Shown in pieces: positions 36,108 to 43,904 of a stretch of 64,000 nt of DNA. The stretch comes from Nocardioides faecalis (GTDB lineage Bacteria > Actinomycetota > Actinomycetes > Propionibacteriales > Nocardioidaceae), in contig NZ_CP074406.1 of assembly GCF_018388425.1 (NCBI RefSeq), positions 2,356,001 through 2,420,000 on the forward strand, read 5' to 3'. The notes below the pieces were generated by a model. The model made no database searches, was not told the origin of the DNA, and saw only the letters and a list, made by a program, of their open reading frames with translations. The translations under genes and the position numbers were made by a program. Positions within the stretch are counted from its first letter, which is position 1, and each line of letters opens with the position of its first letter.

Positions 36108-36125
36108 TCCCAACGTCGAACCGCT

Positions 36126-36168
36126 CGGCCGCGTCACCCCGGGTGACGCGGCCGGCGTGCTTTTCGTT
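36126..36168 (+). terminator. strong intrinsic terminator or attenuator between flp and the second prepilin gene
   Basis: CGGCCGCGTCACC (36126-36138) and GGTGACGCGGCCG (36142-36154) form a perfect 13-bp stem with a 3-base loop, followed after five bases by CTTTTCGTT. It would end most transcripts after the major pilin and let limited read-through reach the second pilin gene. Confidence 0.75.
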
Positions 36169-36186
36169 CCGTAGAAGAGGGCATCG

Positions 36187-36351
36187 ATGAGCAGGTGGCG
36201 TCCATCCCAGGACCGCGGCACCGCCGCGACCGAGTACGCCCTCCTCGCCTTGCTGATCGCCGGCGTCATCGTCACCGCCGTCAGCGCATTCGACGGCTCA
36301 GTCATGGACCTGCTCTCCTCCGCCGGCCTGCTGGACGCCCTCAGCCCCTGA
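36187..36351 (+). CDS. second Flp/TadE-like prepilin (minor pilin candidate)
   Basis: The 54-residue protein has a short charged leader (MSRWRPSQDRG) and TAATEYALLALLIAGVIVTAVSAF, so cleavage after Gly11 gives Glu at +5 and Tyr at +6 as in the major Flp. The C-terminal third (DLLSSAGLLDALSP) differs from the major pilin. Start ATG 36187 has GAAGAGGG 5 bases upstream. It lies after the hairpin and overlaps the convergent M48 protease end by 11 bases. A minor subunit or initiator role is inferred from the hairpin-limited position. It is below usual gene-length cut-offs and easily missed. Confidence 0.85.
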   Translation: MSRWRPSQDRGTAATEYALLALLIAGVIVTAVSAFDGSVMDLLSSAGLLDALSP

Positions 36352-37597
36352 ACGCGTCCGCGTGCGCCACCCGCTGCAGCACGGTCGGGTGTGAACCGAA
36401 CCACCACTGCGACCAGGCGGGCGGCGTCGGGTCGGCCAGGGAGCGCAGCGCGAGCCGGACCTGCAGGTCCCGGAACGCCTGCGGGTCCCCCGTGCTCTCC
36501 AGCGCCACCTGGTCGGCGCGGGTCTCCATCTGCCGGCTGATGCCGTTCTGCACCGGGGACGCCAGCAGGGAGACCAGGGCCGCGAGAGCCAGCAGTCTCG
36601 GGATGTCGCGCACCCCGATGCCAGGTTCGACTGGTGCAGCCTCTGGGGCACCGCGGCCTCCGGCCGGCAGCACCAGCCCGAGCAGACCGAGAGCGACCAT
36701 GGCGCCCGCGGCGCCGAGGAGCGTGCCGGTGACCACGTCGTCGTGCTTGGCGTGGGCGAGCTCGTGGGCGACGACGGAGAGCGCCTCAGCCGGTGGTGTC
36801 GACTCCACCAGGGTGTCGTAGAGCACGACCCGGCGGGTGCTGCCGATGCCGGAGACATAGGCGTTGAGGGTCGTGGTCCGTCGCGATGCGTCCGCGACGA
36901 GCACGTCCTCGACGTCGACGCCCTCACGGTCGGCGAGCTGCAGGATCTCGGTGCGCAGCTCGCCGTCGGGCAGCGAGGTGAAGTCGTTGAACAACGGCTC
37001 GACGAGGACCGGGTAGACGAAGGAGCCGAGCACGACGACCGCGGCGGCACCCAGTCCAGCGATCAGCGGCCACAGCCGGGGCAGCAGTCGCACGCACGCC
37101 AGCAGGGCCAGCACCGCCAGCGAGGTCGATGCCACGGTGACGAGCTCGCTGACCACGAGGTCGCGCGCCCAGGCGCCCCAGGTGCCCGCAGCGAGGCCCT
37201 CGTCCAGCCGCAGCCGGCGCAGCGCGATGGCGAACGGCAGCGTGACGACTCGTCCGACCAGGCTCAGCGCGGCCACGACCACCACGACCCTGACCCAGCG
37301 CCAGCCCCGGACCCGGCCGGCCCAGCGACGGCCCAGGCGACCGAAGCCGAGCCAACAGGCCACGGCCAACGAGAGGGCCAGCGAGGACCAGCTCCACACC
37401 CGGCTCCAGGCGGCGAGGTGCTCGGCGCGGGCGATCTGCGCCTCGGTGAACACGGAGTCGGCAGGCACCGGCGGAGGCGTGCCGCCCGGTACCGGCTCCC
37501 ACGGCACCCGCCACACGGCGATGACCACGAAAGCGAGCGCGCCGACGACGACGGTGAGCGCCGCGACGCTCCGGCGGCTCAACCGGGGGCCCCTCAC
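36341..37597 (-). CDS. M48-family zinc metalloprotease (CAAX protease 1/Ste24-like)
   Basis: The 418-residue membrane protein has about six hydrophobic helices and the zinc motif HELAH (His278, Glu279, His282) in SVVAHELAHAKHDD; a later ETRADQVAL supplies the likely third ligand Glu. The long N-terminal helical part resembles the CAAX prenyl protease 1 (Ste24) family, though bacteria lack CAAX prenylation, so misfolded membrane proteins are likelier substrates. The GTG at 37597 overlaps the stop of the upstream lipoprotein gene (GTGA), so the two are coupled. Its end overlaps the second prepilin by 11 bases. Confidence 0.9.
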   Translation of the reverse strand: MRGPRLSRRSVAALTVVVGALAFVVIAVWRVPWEPVPGGTPPPVPADSVFTEAQIARAEHLAAWSRVWSWSSLALSLAVACWLGFGRLGRRWAGRVRGWRWVRVVVVVAALSLVGRVVTLPFAIALRRLRLDEGLAAGTWGAWARDLVVSELVTVASTSLAVLALLACVRLLPRLWPLIAGLGAAAVVVLGSFVYPVLVEPLFNDFTSLPDGELRTEILQLADREGVDVEDVLVADASRRTTTLNAYVSGIGSTRRVVLYDTLVESTPPAEALSVVAHELAHAKHDDVVTGTLLGAAGAMVALGLLGLVLPAGGRGAPEAAPVEPGIGVRDIPRLLALAALVSLLASPVQNGISRQMETRADQVALESTGDPQAFRDLQVRLALRSLADPTPPAWSQWWFGSHPTVLQRVAHADAFRG

Positions 37598-38805
37598 GGC
37601 GCCTGCTCCGGGACGCCGGCGAGTGTCGCCAGCCGCTCCTGCCACGCCGTGGTCAGCTCCGCCTCGGACCAGCCGAACCCCGAGCGCAGGGCCGGCGCGA
37701 GCTTCGTGCCGTCGAGGACGGCGCGGTACAGGGCGACCAGCGCGGCCTCGCCGCGGCGCTCGGCGAGGGTGACCGCCACCTGCCAGGCGGCCTCGTAGAC
37801 GCCGCCGAGGTGGCTGGCGCCCGGGGAGAAGTCGGTGTCGGCGGGCAACGCGTCCGGGAGACCGTCGCGGCGCACCTCCTCGATGACCTGCCCCGCGGTC
37901 CGGTCCAGGGGGAGGTCCAGGTCCCGCAGGGCGACGTAGTCGGCGAAGCCCTCGACCAGCCACAGCGGTGCCCCACCGGCGAGCACGGCCCCGGTCAGCG
38001 CGTGCACCGCCTCGTGCGTCATCACGACCTGCGCCGCCACCGGGTCGAGGTCGTCGTACACGGCGCGGTTGAGGAAGACGTGCACCGGTGCGTCCGGCAC
38101 CCGGGAGCCGTCCGCGGGCGCGGTCACGGCCGCGATCGCGGCGTACTCCCCCGCATCGGCGCCGAGCGCCCGGTGCAGGGCGGTGGTGTCCGCAGGCACC
38201 TCGACCACGAGAACGGCGTCCTTCTCGACGACGTCACGGCTCTCCACGACCGCCTGCCGCGCCCATCGTGCGTACGACGCCAGGTCGGCCGCGGCACCCT
38301 CGCCGACCACGACGGCACCCGGGACCCGGCGCACCGTCACCGGGCCTGCCAGCCACAGCGGCAGCCTTCCTGAGGTGCCGCCGATCGCGGAGACCGCGTG
38401 TCCGCCGTCGGCGAAGGAGAAGGGCAGCTCGAGCCGGGCAGCGGCCGTGGCCGATCCGGGCATCCGCCAGGTGAGCGCGACCAGGCCGTCCCAGCCGTCG
38501 GCGCCACGGGTCCGCCCGGTCTCGGTCACGTAGCGGAGCGTGACCTCGCGCAGCCCGAGCTCGCGGACGTTGCCGGCGACGGCGGCCAGCAGCTGCTGCG
38601 CCGGTCCGTCGGCGCCGAGGCGCTCGGCCGCGGCGCGGTCGCCGGCCACCAGCGCCTGCTGGAGAGCCGTGACGGTCGACGTCGCCGCGGTCGCGTCGAC
38701 CGCGGAGCTCGCCTTGGCCGGAGGCGGCGCGACGTACTCCTCACCGCCACAGCCCCCGCAGAGGAGGGCGAGCGCGAGCAGCGCCGCTCCGGCTCGGCGG
38801 ATCAC
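37594..38805 (-). CDS. lipoprotein with gluzincin (peptidase MA-like) domain
   Basis: The 403-residue protein has a signal sequence ending in LLCGGC, so Cys19 is a candidate lipid-modified residue. The N-terminal half is an NTF2-like or general beta region; the C-terminal half carries THEAVHALTG (HEAVH, His264, Glu265, His268) and the downstream EGFADYVAL helix that supplies the third zinc ligand in gluzincins, so it may be an extracytoplasmic metallopeptidase. The GTG start at 38805 overlaps the NlpC/P60 stop by GTGA, and its stop overlaps the M48 gene, giving a hydrolase-peptidase-protease operon below the cyclic-di-AMP riboswitch. Confidence 0.8.
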   Translation of the reverse strand: MIRRAGAALLALALLCGGCGGEEYVAPPPAKASSAVDATAATSTVTALQQALVAGDRAAAERLGADGPAQQLLAAVAGNVRELGLREVTLRYVTETGRTRGADGWDGLVALTWRMPGSATAAARLELPFSFADGGHAVSAIGGTSGRLPLWLAGPVTVRRVPGAVVVGEGAAADLASYARWARQAVVESRDVVEKDAVLVVEVPADTTALHRALGADAGEYAAIAAVTAPADGSRVPDAPVHVFLNRAVYDDLDPVAAQVVMTHEAVHALTGAVLAGGAPLWLVEGFADYVALRDLDLPLDRTAGQVIEEVRRDGLPDALPADTDFSPGASHLGGVYEAAWQVAVTLAERRGEAALVALYRAVLDGTKLAPALRSGFGWSEAELTTAWQERLATLAGVPEQAP

Positions 38806-39788
38806 CCAGGCCGGACCGCTCCGGCGTAGGGCATCTCGTCGACGCTCGACACCTTCACGCCCGCGCCGGGGTTGGCGGCGTGGACGATCTTTCCGTTGCC
38901 CAGGTAGATGCCGACGTGGCTGATCGGGCTGTAGTAGAAGACGAGGTCGCCCGGCTGCAGCTGGTTGCGGGCGACGGGCGTTCCGGTCCCGGCCTGAGCG
39001 CGGGAGGAGTGCGGCAGGCTGACGCCGGCCTGGCCCCAGGCGCGCATCGTCAGGCCCGAGCAGTCGAAGGCGTCGGGGCCGGCGGCGCCGAAGACGTAGC
39101 GGTCTCCGACCTGGGCCAGCGCGTAGGCGATGGCCGCCTTGGCGCGGCCGGAGGCGGGGACGGAGGCAGCGGCGGGGGCACGCTCGCTGTCGCGGGACAC
39201 GATCTCGTCGCGCTCGGCCGCCTCGAGCCGGGACAGCAGCGACTCCGCCTTCGCGAGCTTGTCGTCGGCTTCCTTCTTCTCCTCGGCCAGCTTCGCCTTG
39301 AGCGCTGCGATGGCCTTGCGGCGCTTCTCGGTCTGGCTCTCGCGGATGCCGTAGGCCTCGCGCTCGTTGTCGTAGTCCGACAGCAGCGCCTCGTGCAGGC
39401 CGTCGACGGTCTCCTTGGTCGACAGTCCGTCGAGGAAACGCTCCGAGTCGGAGGCGAGGAGGTCGCCCGCGGGGCCGAGGCCGCCGTTCTGGTAGCGCTG
39501 GATGATGGTGTCCCGGACCTCGGCGCGGACGCCGTCCAGGCTCTCGCCCTGGCGGGACTGGTCGGCCCGCAGCGACTTCAGGTCGCGATTGAGCTCGGTC
39601 AGCTCGATGCGGACGTCGTTGTAGCGCTCGGATGCCTGCTCGGCCTGGTGCAGCAGCGCCTCGACCCGCTCCCGGACCGTGTCGACGTCGGGCTCCGCCG
39701 TTGCCGGCGAGCTCACGGACAGGGCGAGAGCGCCGGAGAGGGCGAGCGCCGCGAGCGAGGCGGCAGTGCGGTTTCGGCCCTTCAGCAC
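38802..39788 (-). CDS. secreted NlpC/P60 peptidoglycan hydrolase
   Basis: The 328-residue secreted protein has a signal peptide (about 1-31), a long coiled coil (about 36-195; typical of RipA-like N-terminal regulation) and a C-terminal NlpC/P60 domain with catalytic Cys243 in FDCSGL, His291 in SHVGIY and His303 in KIVHAA. It should cut stem-peptide D-Glu/diaminopimelate-type bonds to allow growth and division. M. tuberculosis Rv2190c has this position. A ydaO-type cyclic-di-AMP riboswitch lies in its leader, so expression should fall when cyclic-di-AMP is high. Start GTG 39788 was chosen because the signal peptide begins there. Confidence 0.93.
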   Translation of the reverse strand: MLKGRNRTAASLAALALSGALALSVSSPATAEPDVDTVRERVEALLHQAEQASERYNDVRIELTELNRDLKSLRADQSRQGESLDGVRAEVRDTIIQRYQNGGLGPAGDLLASDSERFLDGLSTKETVDGLHEALLSDYDNEREAYGIRESQTEKRRKAIAALKAKLAEEKKEADDKLAKAESLLSRLEAAERDEIVSRDSERAPAAASVPASGRAKAAIAYALAQVGDRYVFGAAGPDAFDCSGLTMRAWGQAGVSLPHSSRAQAGTGTPVARNQLQPGDLVFYYSPISHVGIYLGNGKIVHAANPGAGVKVSSVDEMPYAGAVRPG

Positions 39789-39815
39789 GTGCTGGCGGTC
39801 CCCTTCGGTGTCGTA

Positions 39816-39976
39816 CGCCTACCGGGTGAGCTGACGGATTCGGGCACGACATGCCCTACCCGCACTCCTCGTTCCCCCCTCAACCCGGTAGGGCTGGCGA
39901 GGTCACGCCTCGTGCGGGATTCACCCCAGATTGAGTGGTTCCCCGGCTCCGCGACCGCGAGCGGCCTCGGACTCAG
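39816..39976 (-). promoter_or_regulatory. ydaO-type cyclic-di-AMP riboswitch
   Basis: The minus strand of the 353-base gap between the Cys-rich gene and the NlpC/P60 gene carries the conserved blocks of the ydaO-yuaA class in order: GGGGAACCA (39936-39944), TGGGGTGAAT (39919-39928), GGTAGGGC (39853-39860) and a long terminal block CGAATCCGTCAGCTCACCCG ending GGTAGGCG (39816-39842 region). I recognise these by eye; a covariance-model search would confirm them. The class binds cyclic-di-AMP and turns expression off, and it is commonly found before peptidoglycan hydrolase genes in actinobacteria. The 5' boundary is approximate. Confidence 0.85.
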
Positions 39977-40028
39977 CGCAGTGTCCGGCAGGTCGGTCGA
40001 CCCACTTCCTCGGACACTTCGAGGGCCG

Positions 40029-40058
40029 ACTCTAATCCCCTGCATCAGGCCTCACCAA
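40029..40058 (-). promoter_or_regulatory. promoter of the riboswitch-hydrolase transcript
   Basis: On the minus strand TTGGTG (40053-40058) and TAGAGT (40029-40034) are separated by 18 bases. A transcript starting near 40022 would carry the full riboswitch before the NlpC/P60 gene. Confidence 0.5.
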
Positions 40059-40141
40059 ACCGCGCACCCGCGTGTTGTGGGCCTCGCTGCGGGAGGTTCG
40101 CCACACCAGGCCACACGAGTCACAGCAGCCCCAGCGGTGCC

Positions 40142-40348
40142 TCAGGCGGACTCGACGTGCGGCGCCGCGACCGGCCGCACCAGCCGGAGCGGCGGCACCA
40201 GCCCGCCCTCGGCGAGGGCGCCGAGAGCGCGCAGCTCGTCGTCGTCGACCCGCAGCTCGGGCGGAGGGCCCAGCAGCACCGTGACCACGCAGTCGTGGCA
40301 CGACAGGCCGCGCACCACACAGGTGTCGCAATCGATCGTGGTTGTCAT
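40142..40348 (-). CDS. small Cys-rich hypothetical protein
   Basis: The 68-residue protein starts MTTTIDCDTCVVRGLSCHDC, giving two CxxC pairs (Cys7, Cys10, Cys17, Cys20) that could bind zinc or an iron-sulphur cluster; the rest is helical with acidic residues and ends HVESA. I recognise no named family, but small proteins of this layout recur in actinobacteria at this locus. The ATG at 40348 begins it; a longer upstream frame overlaps the divergent fusion gene. It lies upstream of the riboswitch on the same strand. Its function is unknown. Confidence 0.65.
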   Translation of the reverse strand: MTTTIDCDTCVVRGLSCHDCVVTVLLGPPPELRVDDDELRALGALAEGGLVPPLRLVRPVAAPHVESA

Positions 40349-40410
40349 GCCGGACACGCTGCACCGACCCTCCGACAGAACTCGCCACATCGTTCGTCGG
40401 GGGTCGCCCT

Positions 40411-40416
40411 TACGGT
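40411..40416 (+). promoter_or_regulatory. -10 element, leaderless promoter of the DEDD/GIY-YIG gene
   Basis: TACGGT ends 6 bases before the ATG at 40423, consistent with leaderless transcription. Confidence 0.55.
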
Positions 40417-40422
40417 CACCCC

Positions 40423-42141
40423 ATGCCCGGCAGCACCGTCACGCCCTCGTCCCCTCACTGGGAGGCGCAGCTCTCGTTCGAGGAGCTCGGTCGACCGTTG
40501 CGCGAGGTCACGTTCTGCGTGGTCGACCTCGAGACGACCGGCGGCTCCGCACGCGACGGCGACCGGATCACCGAGATCGGCGCGGTCAAGGTCCGCGCTG
40601 GCGAGGTGCTCGGCGAGTTCCAGACGCTGGTCAACCCGGACACCTCCATCCCGGCGTTCATCGCCGTCCTCACCGGCATCACCAACCGGATGGTCGCCGA
40701 TGCGCCGCGGATCGGCACGGCGCTGCCGGCCTTCCTGGAGTTCGCGGCAGGGACGGTGCTCGTGGCGCACAACGCCCGGTTCGACGTCGGGTTCCTGAAG
40801 CACTTCGCCGGCGTCCACGACCTGGCGTGGCCGGACTTCGAGGTGCTCGACACCGTGAAGCTCGCCCGGCACGTCGTCACCCGGGACGAGGCGCCCAACC
40901 ACAAGCTCTCCTCGTTGGCCACGCTGTTCCGGGCACAGACCACCCCCAACCACCGCGCCCTCGCCGACGCGCGGGCGACGGTCGACGTGCTGCACGGCCT
41001 GATGGAGCGCCTCGGCGGCCTCGGCGTCGACACGCTCGAGGAGCTGCAGGCGTACTCCTCGCGCGTGGCGCCGGCCGCGAGGCGCAAGCGGCACCTCGCC
41101 GACGGCCTCCCGAACGCCCCGGGCGTCTACCTCTTCCGCGACGAGGGCGAGCGGGTGCTGTACGTCGGCACCTCGAAGGACCTGCGCCGACGGGTCCGGA
41201 CCTACTTCACCGCCTCCGAGAAGCGCACCCGGATCGGGGAGATGGTGCAGCTCGCGGCGGCGGTGACCGGGATCGAGTGCGCGACCGCACTGGAGGCCGA
41301 GGTCCGCGAGCTGCGCCTGATCGCCGAGCACAAGCCGCCCTACAACCGCCGCTCGCGGTTCCCGGAGAAGGTGACCTGGCTCAAGCTGACCAAGGAGCCA
41401 TGGCCCCGGCTGACCCTGGTCAAGCGGGTCCTGGACGACGAGGCCGACTACATCGGTCCGTTCTCCTCGCGGGCGCGCGCCGAGGAGGCGCTCGCCGCGT
41501 TGCACGAGGTCTTCCCCGTCCGCCAGTGCACCGGCCGGCTGCCGCTCCGGCCGTCCCGCTCACCCTGCGTGCTCGCCGAGCTCGACCGCTGTCTGGCCCC
41601 CTGCGACGGCAGCGTCGACGTCCAGACGTACGCCGCCGTGGTCCGCCAGCTGCGTGACACGCTCCAGCGCAGGCCCGACGACGTGGTCGAGCAGATCGAC
41701 GCCCGGATGCGCACCCTGGCGGAGCAGGAGCGCTTCGAGGAGGCCGCGCAGCACCGGGACCGGCTGGCCGCCCTGGTGCGGGCCACGGCGCGCACCCAGC
41801 GGCTGAGCGCCCTCACCCGCTGCGCGGAGGTGGTCGCGACGCGACGCGAGGACGACGGCCGCTGGTCCGTGCACGTCGTCCGGTTCGGCCGGCTGGCCGG
41901 CGCGGGCGTCATCCCCTCCGGCGCGGACGCCGTCGCCTACGTGGAGGGCCTGCGCGCATCGTCGGAGACGGTGCTGCGGACCCCGGGGCCGACGCCGGCG
42001 GCGAGCGCGGAGGAGTCGGAGCGGGTGCTGCGCTGGCTGGAGAAGCCCGGGATCCGGCTGGTGGACGTCGTGGGCGAGTGGAGCTGTCCGGTCGCCGGGT
42101 CGGCCCGCTTCGCGACCTTGCTCACTAAGGTGGGCACATGA
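40423..42141 (+). CDS. DEDD exonuclease-GIY-YIG (UvrC-N-like) fusion protein
   Basis: The 572-residue protein fuses two nuclease domains. Residues 29-195 are a DnaQ/epsilon-type 3'-5' exonuclease with DLE (Asp35, Glu37), NARFDVGFL and NHRALADARATVD. After a short linker, residues from about 230 form a GIY-YIG domain (PGVYLFRDEGERVLYVGTSKDLRRR) followed by a UvrC-like Cys-bearing region and a C-terminal UvrB-binding-like segment, as in UvrC/Cho. The combination suggests a repair incision enzyme with a trimming activity. M. tuberculosis Rv2191 has the same fusion (from memory). The ATG at 40423 fits the -10 at 40411. The GIY domain lacks the UvrC C-terminal endonuclease. Confidence 0.88.
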   Translation: MPGSTVTPSSPHWEAQLSFEELGRPLREVTFCVVDLETTGGSARDGDRITEIGAVKVRAGEVLGEFQTLVNPDTSIPAFIAVLTGITNRMVADAPRIGTALPAFLEFAAGTVLVAHNARFDVGFLKHFAGVHDLAWPDFEVLDTVKLARHVVTRDEAPNHKLSSLATLFRAQTTPNHRALADARATVDVLHGLMERLGGLGVDTLEELQAYSSRVAPAARRKRHLADGLPNAPGVYLFRDEGERVLYVGTSKDLRRRVRTYFTASEKRTRIGEMVQLAAAVTGIECATALEAEVRELRLIAEHKPPYNRRSRFPEKVTWLKLTKEPWPRLTLVKRVLDDEADYIGPFSSRARAEEALAALHEVFPVRQCTGRLPLRPSRSPCVLAELDRCLAPCDGSVDVQTYAAVVRQLRDTLQRRPDDVVEQIDARMRTLAEQERFEEAAQHRDRLAALVRATARTQRLSALTRCAEVVATRREDDGRWSVHVVRFGRLAGAGVIPSGADAVAYVEGLRASSETVLRTPGPTPAASAEESERVLRWLEKPGIRLVDVVGEWSCPVAGSARFATLLTKVGT

Positions 42142-42416
42142 TCACCGCCATCGTCTTCGTGCAGGCCGAGACCGCCCGGATCCCCGAGGTGGCGGAGGCG
42201 ATCGCCGCCCTCGACGGGGTGAGCGAGGTCTACTCCGTGACCGGGCAGATCGACCTGATCGCGCTCATCCGCGTCGCACGCCACGACGACATCGCCGCCG
42301 TGGTCGCCGACCGGCTCAACAAGGTCGAGGGCGTCGTCGACACCGAGACGCACATCGCCTACCGCGCCTACTCCCGCCACGACCTCGAGGCCGCATTCTC
42401 GATCGGTCTCGACTGA
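42138..42416 (+). CDS. stand-alone Lrp/AsnC RAM domain protein
   Basis: The 92-residue protein is a RAM (regulation of amino-acid metabolism) domain without a DNA-binding helix-turn-helix: ITAIVFVQAETARIPEVAEAIAAL, VSEVYSVTGQIDLIALIRV and NKVEGVVDTETHIAY follow the alternating beta-alpha ACT-like pattern of Lrp-family ligand-binding domains. Stand-alone RAM proteins bind amino acids or modulate Lrp partners. Its ATG overlaps the stop of the fusion gene by 4 bases (ATGA). The context with trpD suggests an amino-acid sensing role, which remains inference. Confidence 0.82.
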   Translation: MITAIVFVQAETARIPEVAEAIAALDGVSEVYSVTGQIDLIALIRVARHDDIAAVVADRLNKVEGVVDTETHIAYRAYSRHDLEAAFSIGLD

Positions 42417-42418
42417 GG

Positions 42419-43900
42419 GTGAGGGACCACCTCTCCGCGAATGAGGGCGCACCGGCCCGCTCCCGCTTTCCGCTGCTGATCCGCGCCTGGCCACCCGTCA
42501 CGAGCCTGCTCCTCGTCGCCCTGCTCGCCGCCGTCGCGAGTCGCCCCTACCGCTCGTTCGACACGTACTTCCACCTCCGCTTCGGCAGCGAGTTCCGCGA
42601 CACCTGGTCGTTGCGTCATCCCGGGCACGTCACCAGCGCCGCCAGCAACGACTGGGCCCCGACGCAGTGGCTGCCCCAGGTGGTGGTGTCGTGGATCGCC
42701 GAGCGCTCCGAGGGCGCCCTGGCCCTCGTGCTGGCGACCCTGCTGGCGGGTTTCGCAGGCGCCGTCTACCTGTACTTGCGCAGCCGCACCCGCCCGGGCA
42801 CGGCGATGACCCTCACCCTCGCCGTCGTCGTCGGTTGCCTCCCCTACCTCACCGGGCGTCCACAGGTGCTGAGCTACCTCTTCCTGGTCGGCGTCCTCGC
42901 CTCCTGGGACCTCGCCCGCAGGACCGGACGTGCCCCGTGGTGGCTGGTGCCGCTGGGCTGGGTGTGGGCGATGAGCCACGGGATGTGGGTGCTCGGCGTC
43001 GCGGCCAGCCTCGTCCTGGCCGTCGGCGTCTGCTGGCAGCAGCGCGCTAGCCGGCCCCACGACCGCCTGATGCCCCGGGCGCTCCGTCTCCTCGCGGTCC
43101 CGGCCGGGATGCTCGGCGCGGCCTGCCTCACCCCGGTGGGACCGCGCCTGGTCGGGGCGGTCCTGCAGGTCGGCTCCCGTTCAGAGCACTTCGCCGAGTG
43201 GGCGGCCCCCGAGCTGCTCACCCTGGGCGCGGCACCGGTCACCCTCCTGCTCGCCCTGGCCGTCCTGCTCACGATCCGGCGAGACCGGGTGGAGCCCTAC
43301 GACGTGGCCCTGCTGGGCCTGGGCGTCCTGTTCTCGATCTACTCCCAGCGCACCCTCCCGCTCGCGCTCGTCGTGTTGGCCGCCGTCGTCGCCGGCGAGC
43401 TCGGTCGGCTTCGCCGACGCACCGGCGGCCGCACCGGCGGCCATCCCGGCGCCCAGCCCGGTTCCCAGCCCGGTTCCGGCGAGCTGACGTTCGTGGGTGT
43501 GCTCGCGGCCGCGGTGGTCGTCGTCGCGGGACTCTTGCCCCTGCGTGACGTGCCGGCGAGCGAGATCGAGCCGTTCGCCGACGTGCTCGCGGACCTGCCG
43601 GCTCGAAGCGTGGTCCTCACCGATCGGGCGACGGGGGCGGTGCTCCTCTGGACGGACCAGGACCTCGACGTCCCCATCCACGGTTACGGCGACGTCTACA
43701 CCGACGCCGAGCTCGAGGCCTACGACGACCTGGCCCGGCTGGAGCCGGGCTGGAAGCGGACCCTGGAGCGGCTGGGCGCCCAGGTCGCGCTGCTGCCCGA
43801 GGACGATCGTGTCGCTGCGGCACTGCAGGACCACGGCTGGCAGGTGGTCCGAACCTCCGACGACCTGGTCTACCTGGTCGCTCCCCCAGCCGGCGGCTGA
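42419..43900 (+). CDS. multi-pass membrane protein, possibly a GT-C-like transferase
   Basis: The 493-residue integral membrane protein has about ten to twelve predicted helices and a long loop in the first 100 residues (FDTYFHLRFGSEFRDTW with an Asp/His pair) reminiscent of the first extracytoplasmic loop of GT-C glycosyltransferases. The extracytoplasmic C-terminal part (from about 395) is soluble. A low-complexity insert (GGRTGGHPGAQPGSQPGSGE) separates them. The catalytic DD/ED motif of the class is not certain, so function is open. GTG start 42419 lies 2 bases after the RAM gene, suggesting cotranscription; it is convergent with trpD. Confidence 0.7.
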   Translation: MRDHLSANEGAPARSRFPLLIRAWPPVTSLLLVALLAAVASRPYRSFDTYFHLRFGSEFRDTWSLRHPGHVTSAASNDWAPTQWLPQVVVSWIAERSEGALALVLATLLAGFAGAVYLYLRSRTRPGTAMTLTLAVVVGCLPYLTGRPQVLSYLFLVGVLASWDLARRTGRAPWWLVPLGWVWAMSHGMWVLGVAASLVLAVGVCWQQRASRPHDRLMPRALRLLAVPAGMLGAACLTPVGPRLVGAVLQVGSRSEHFAEWAAPELLTLGAAPVTLLLALAVLLTIRRDRVEPYDVALLGLGVLFSIYSQRTLPLALVVLAAVVAGELGRLRRRTGGRTGGHPGAQPGSQPGSGELTFVGVLAAAVVVVAGLLPLRDVPASEIEPFADVLADLPARSVVLTDRATGAVLLWTDQDLDVPIHGYGDVYTDAELEAYDDLARLEPGWKRTLERLGAQVALLPEDDRVAAALQDHGWQVVRTSDDLVYLVAPPAGG

Positions 43901-43904
43901 GCGA

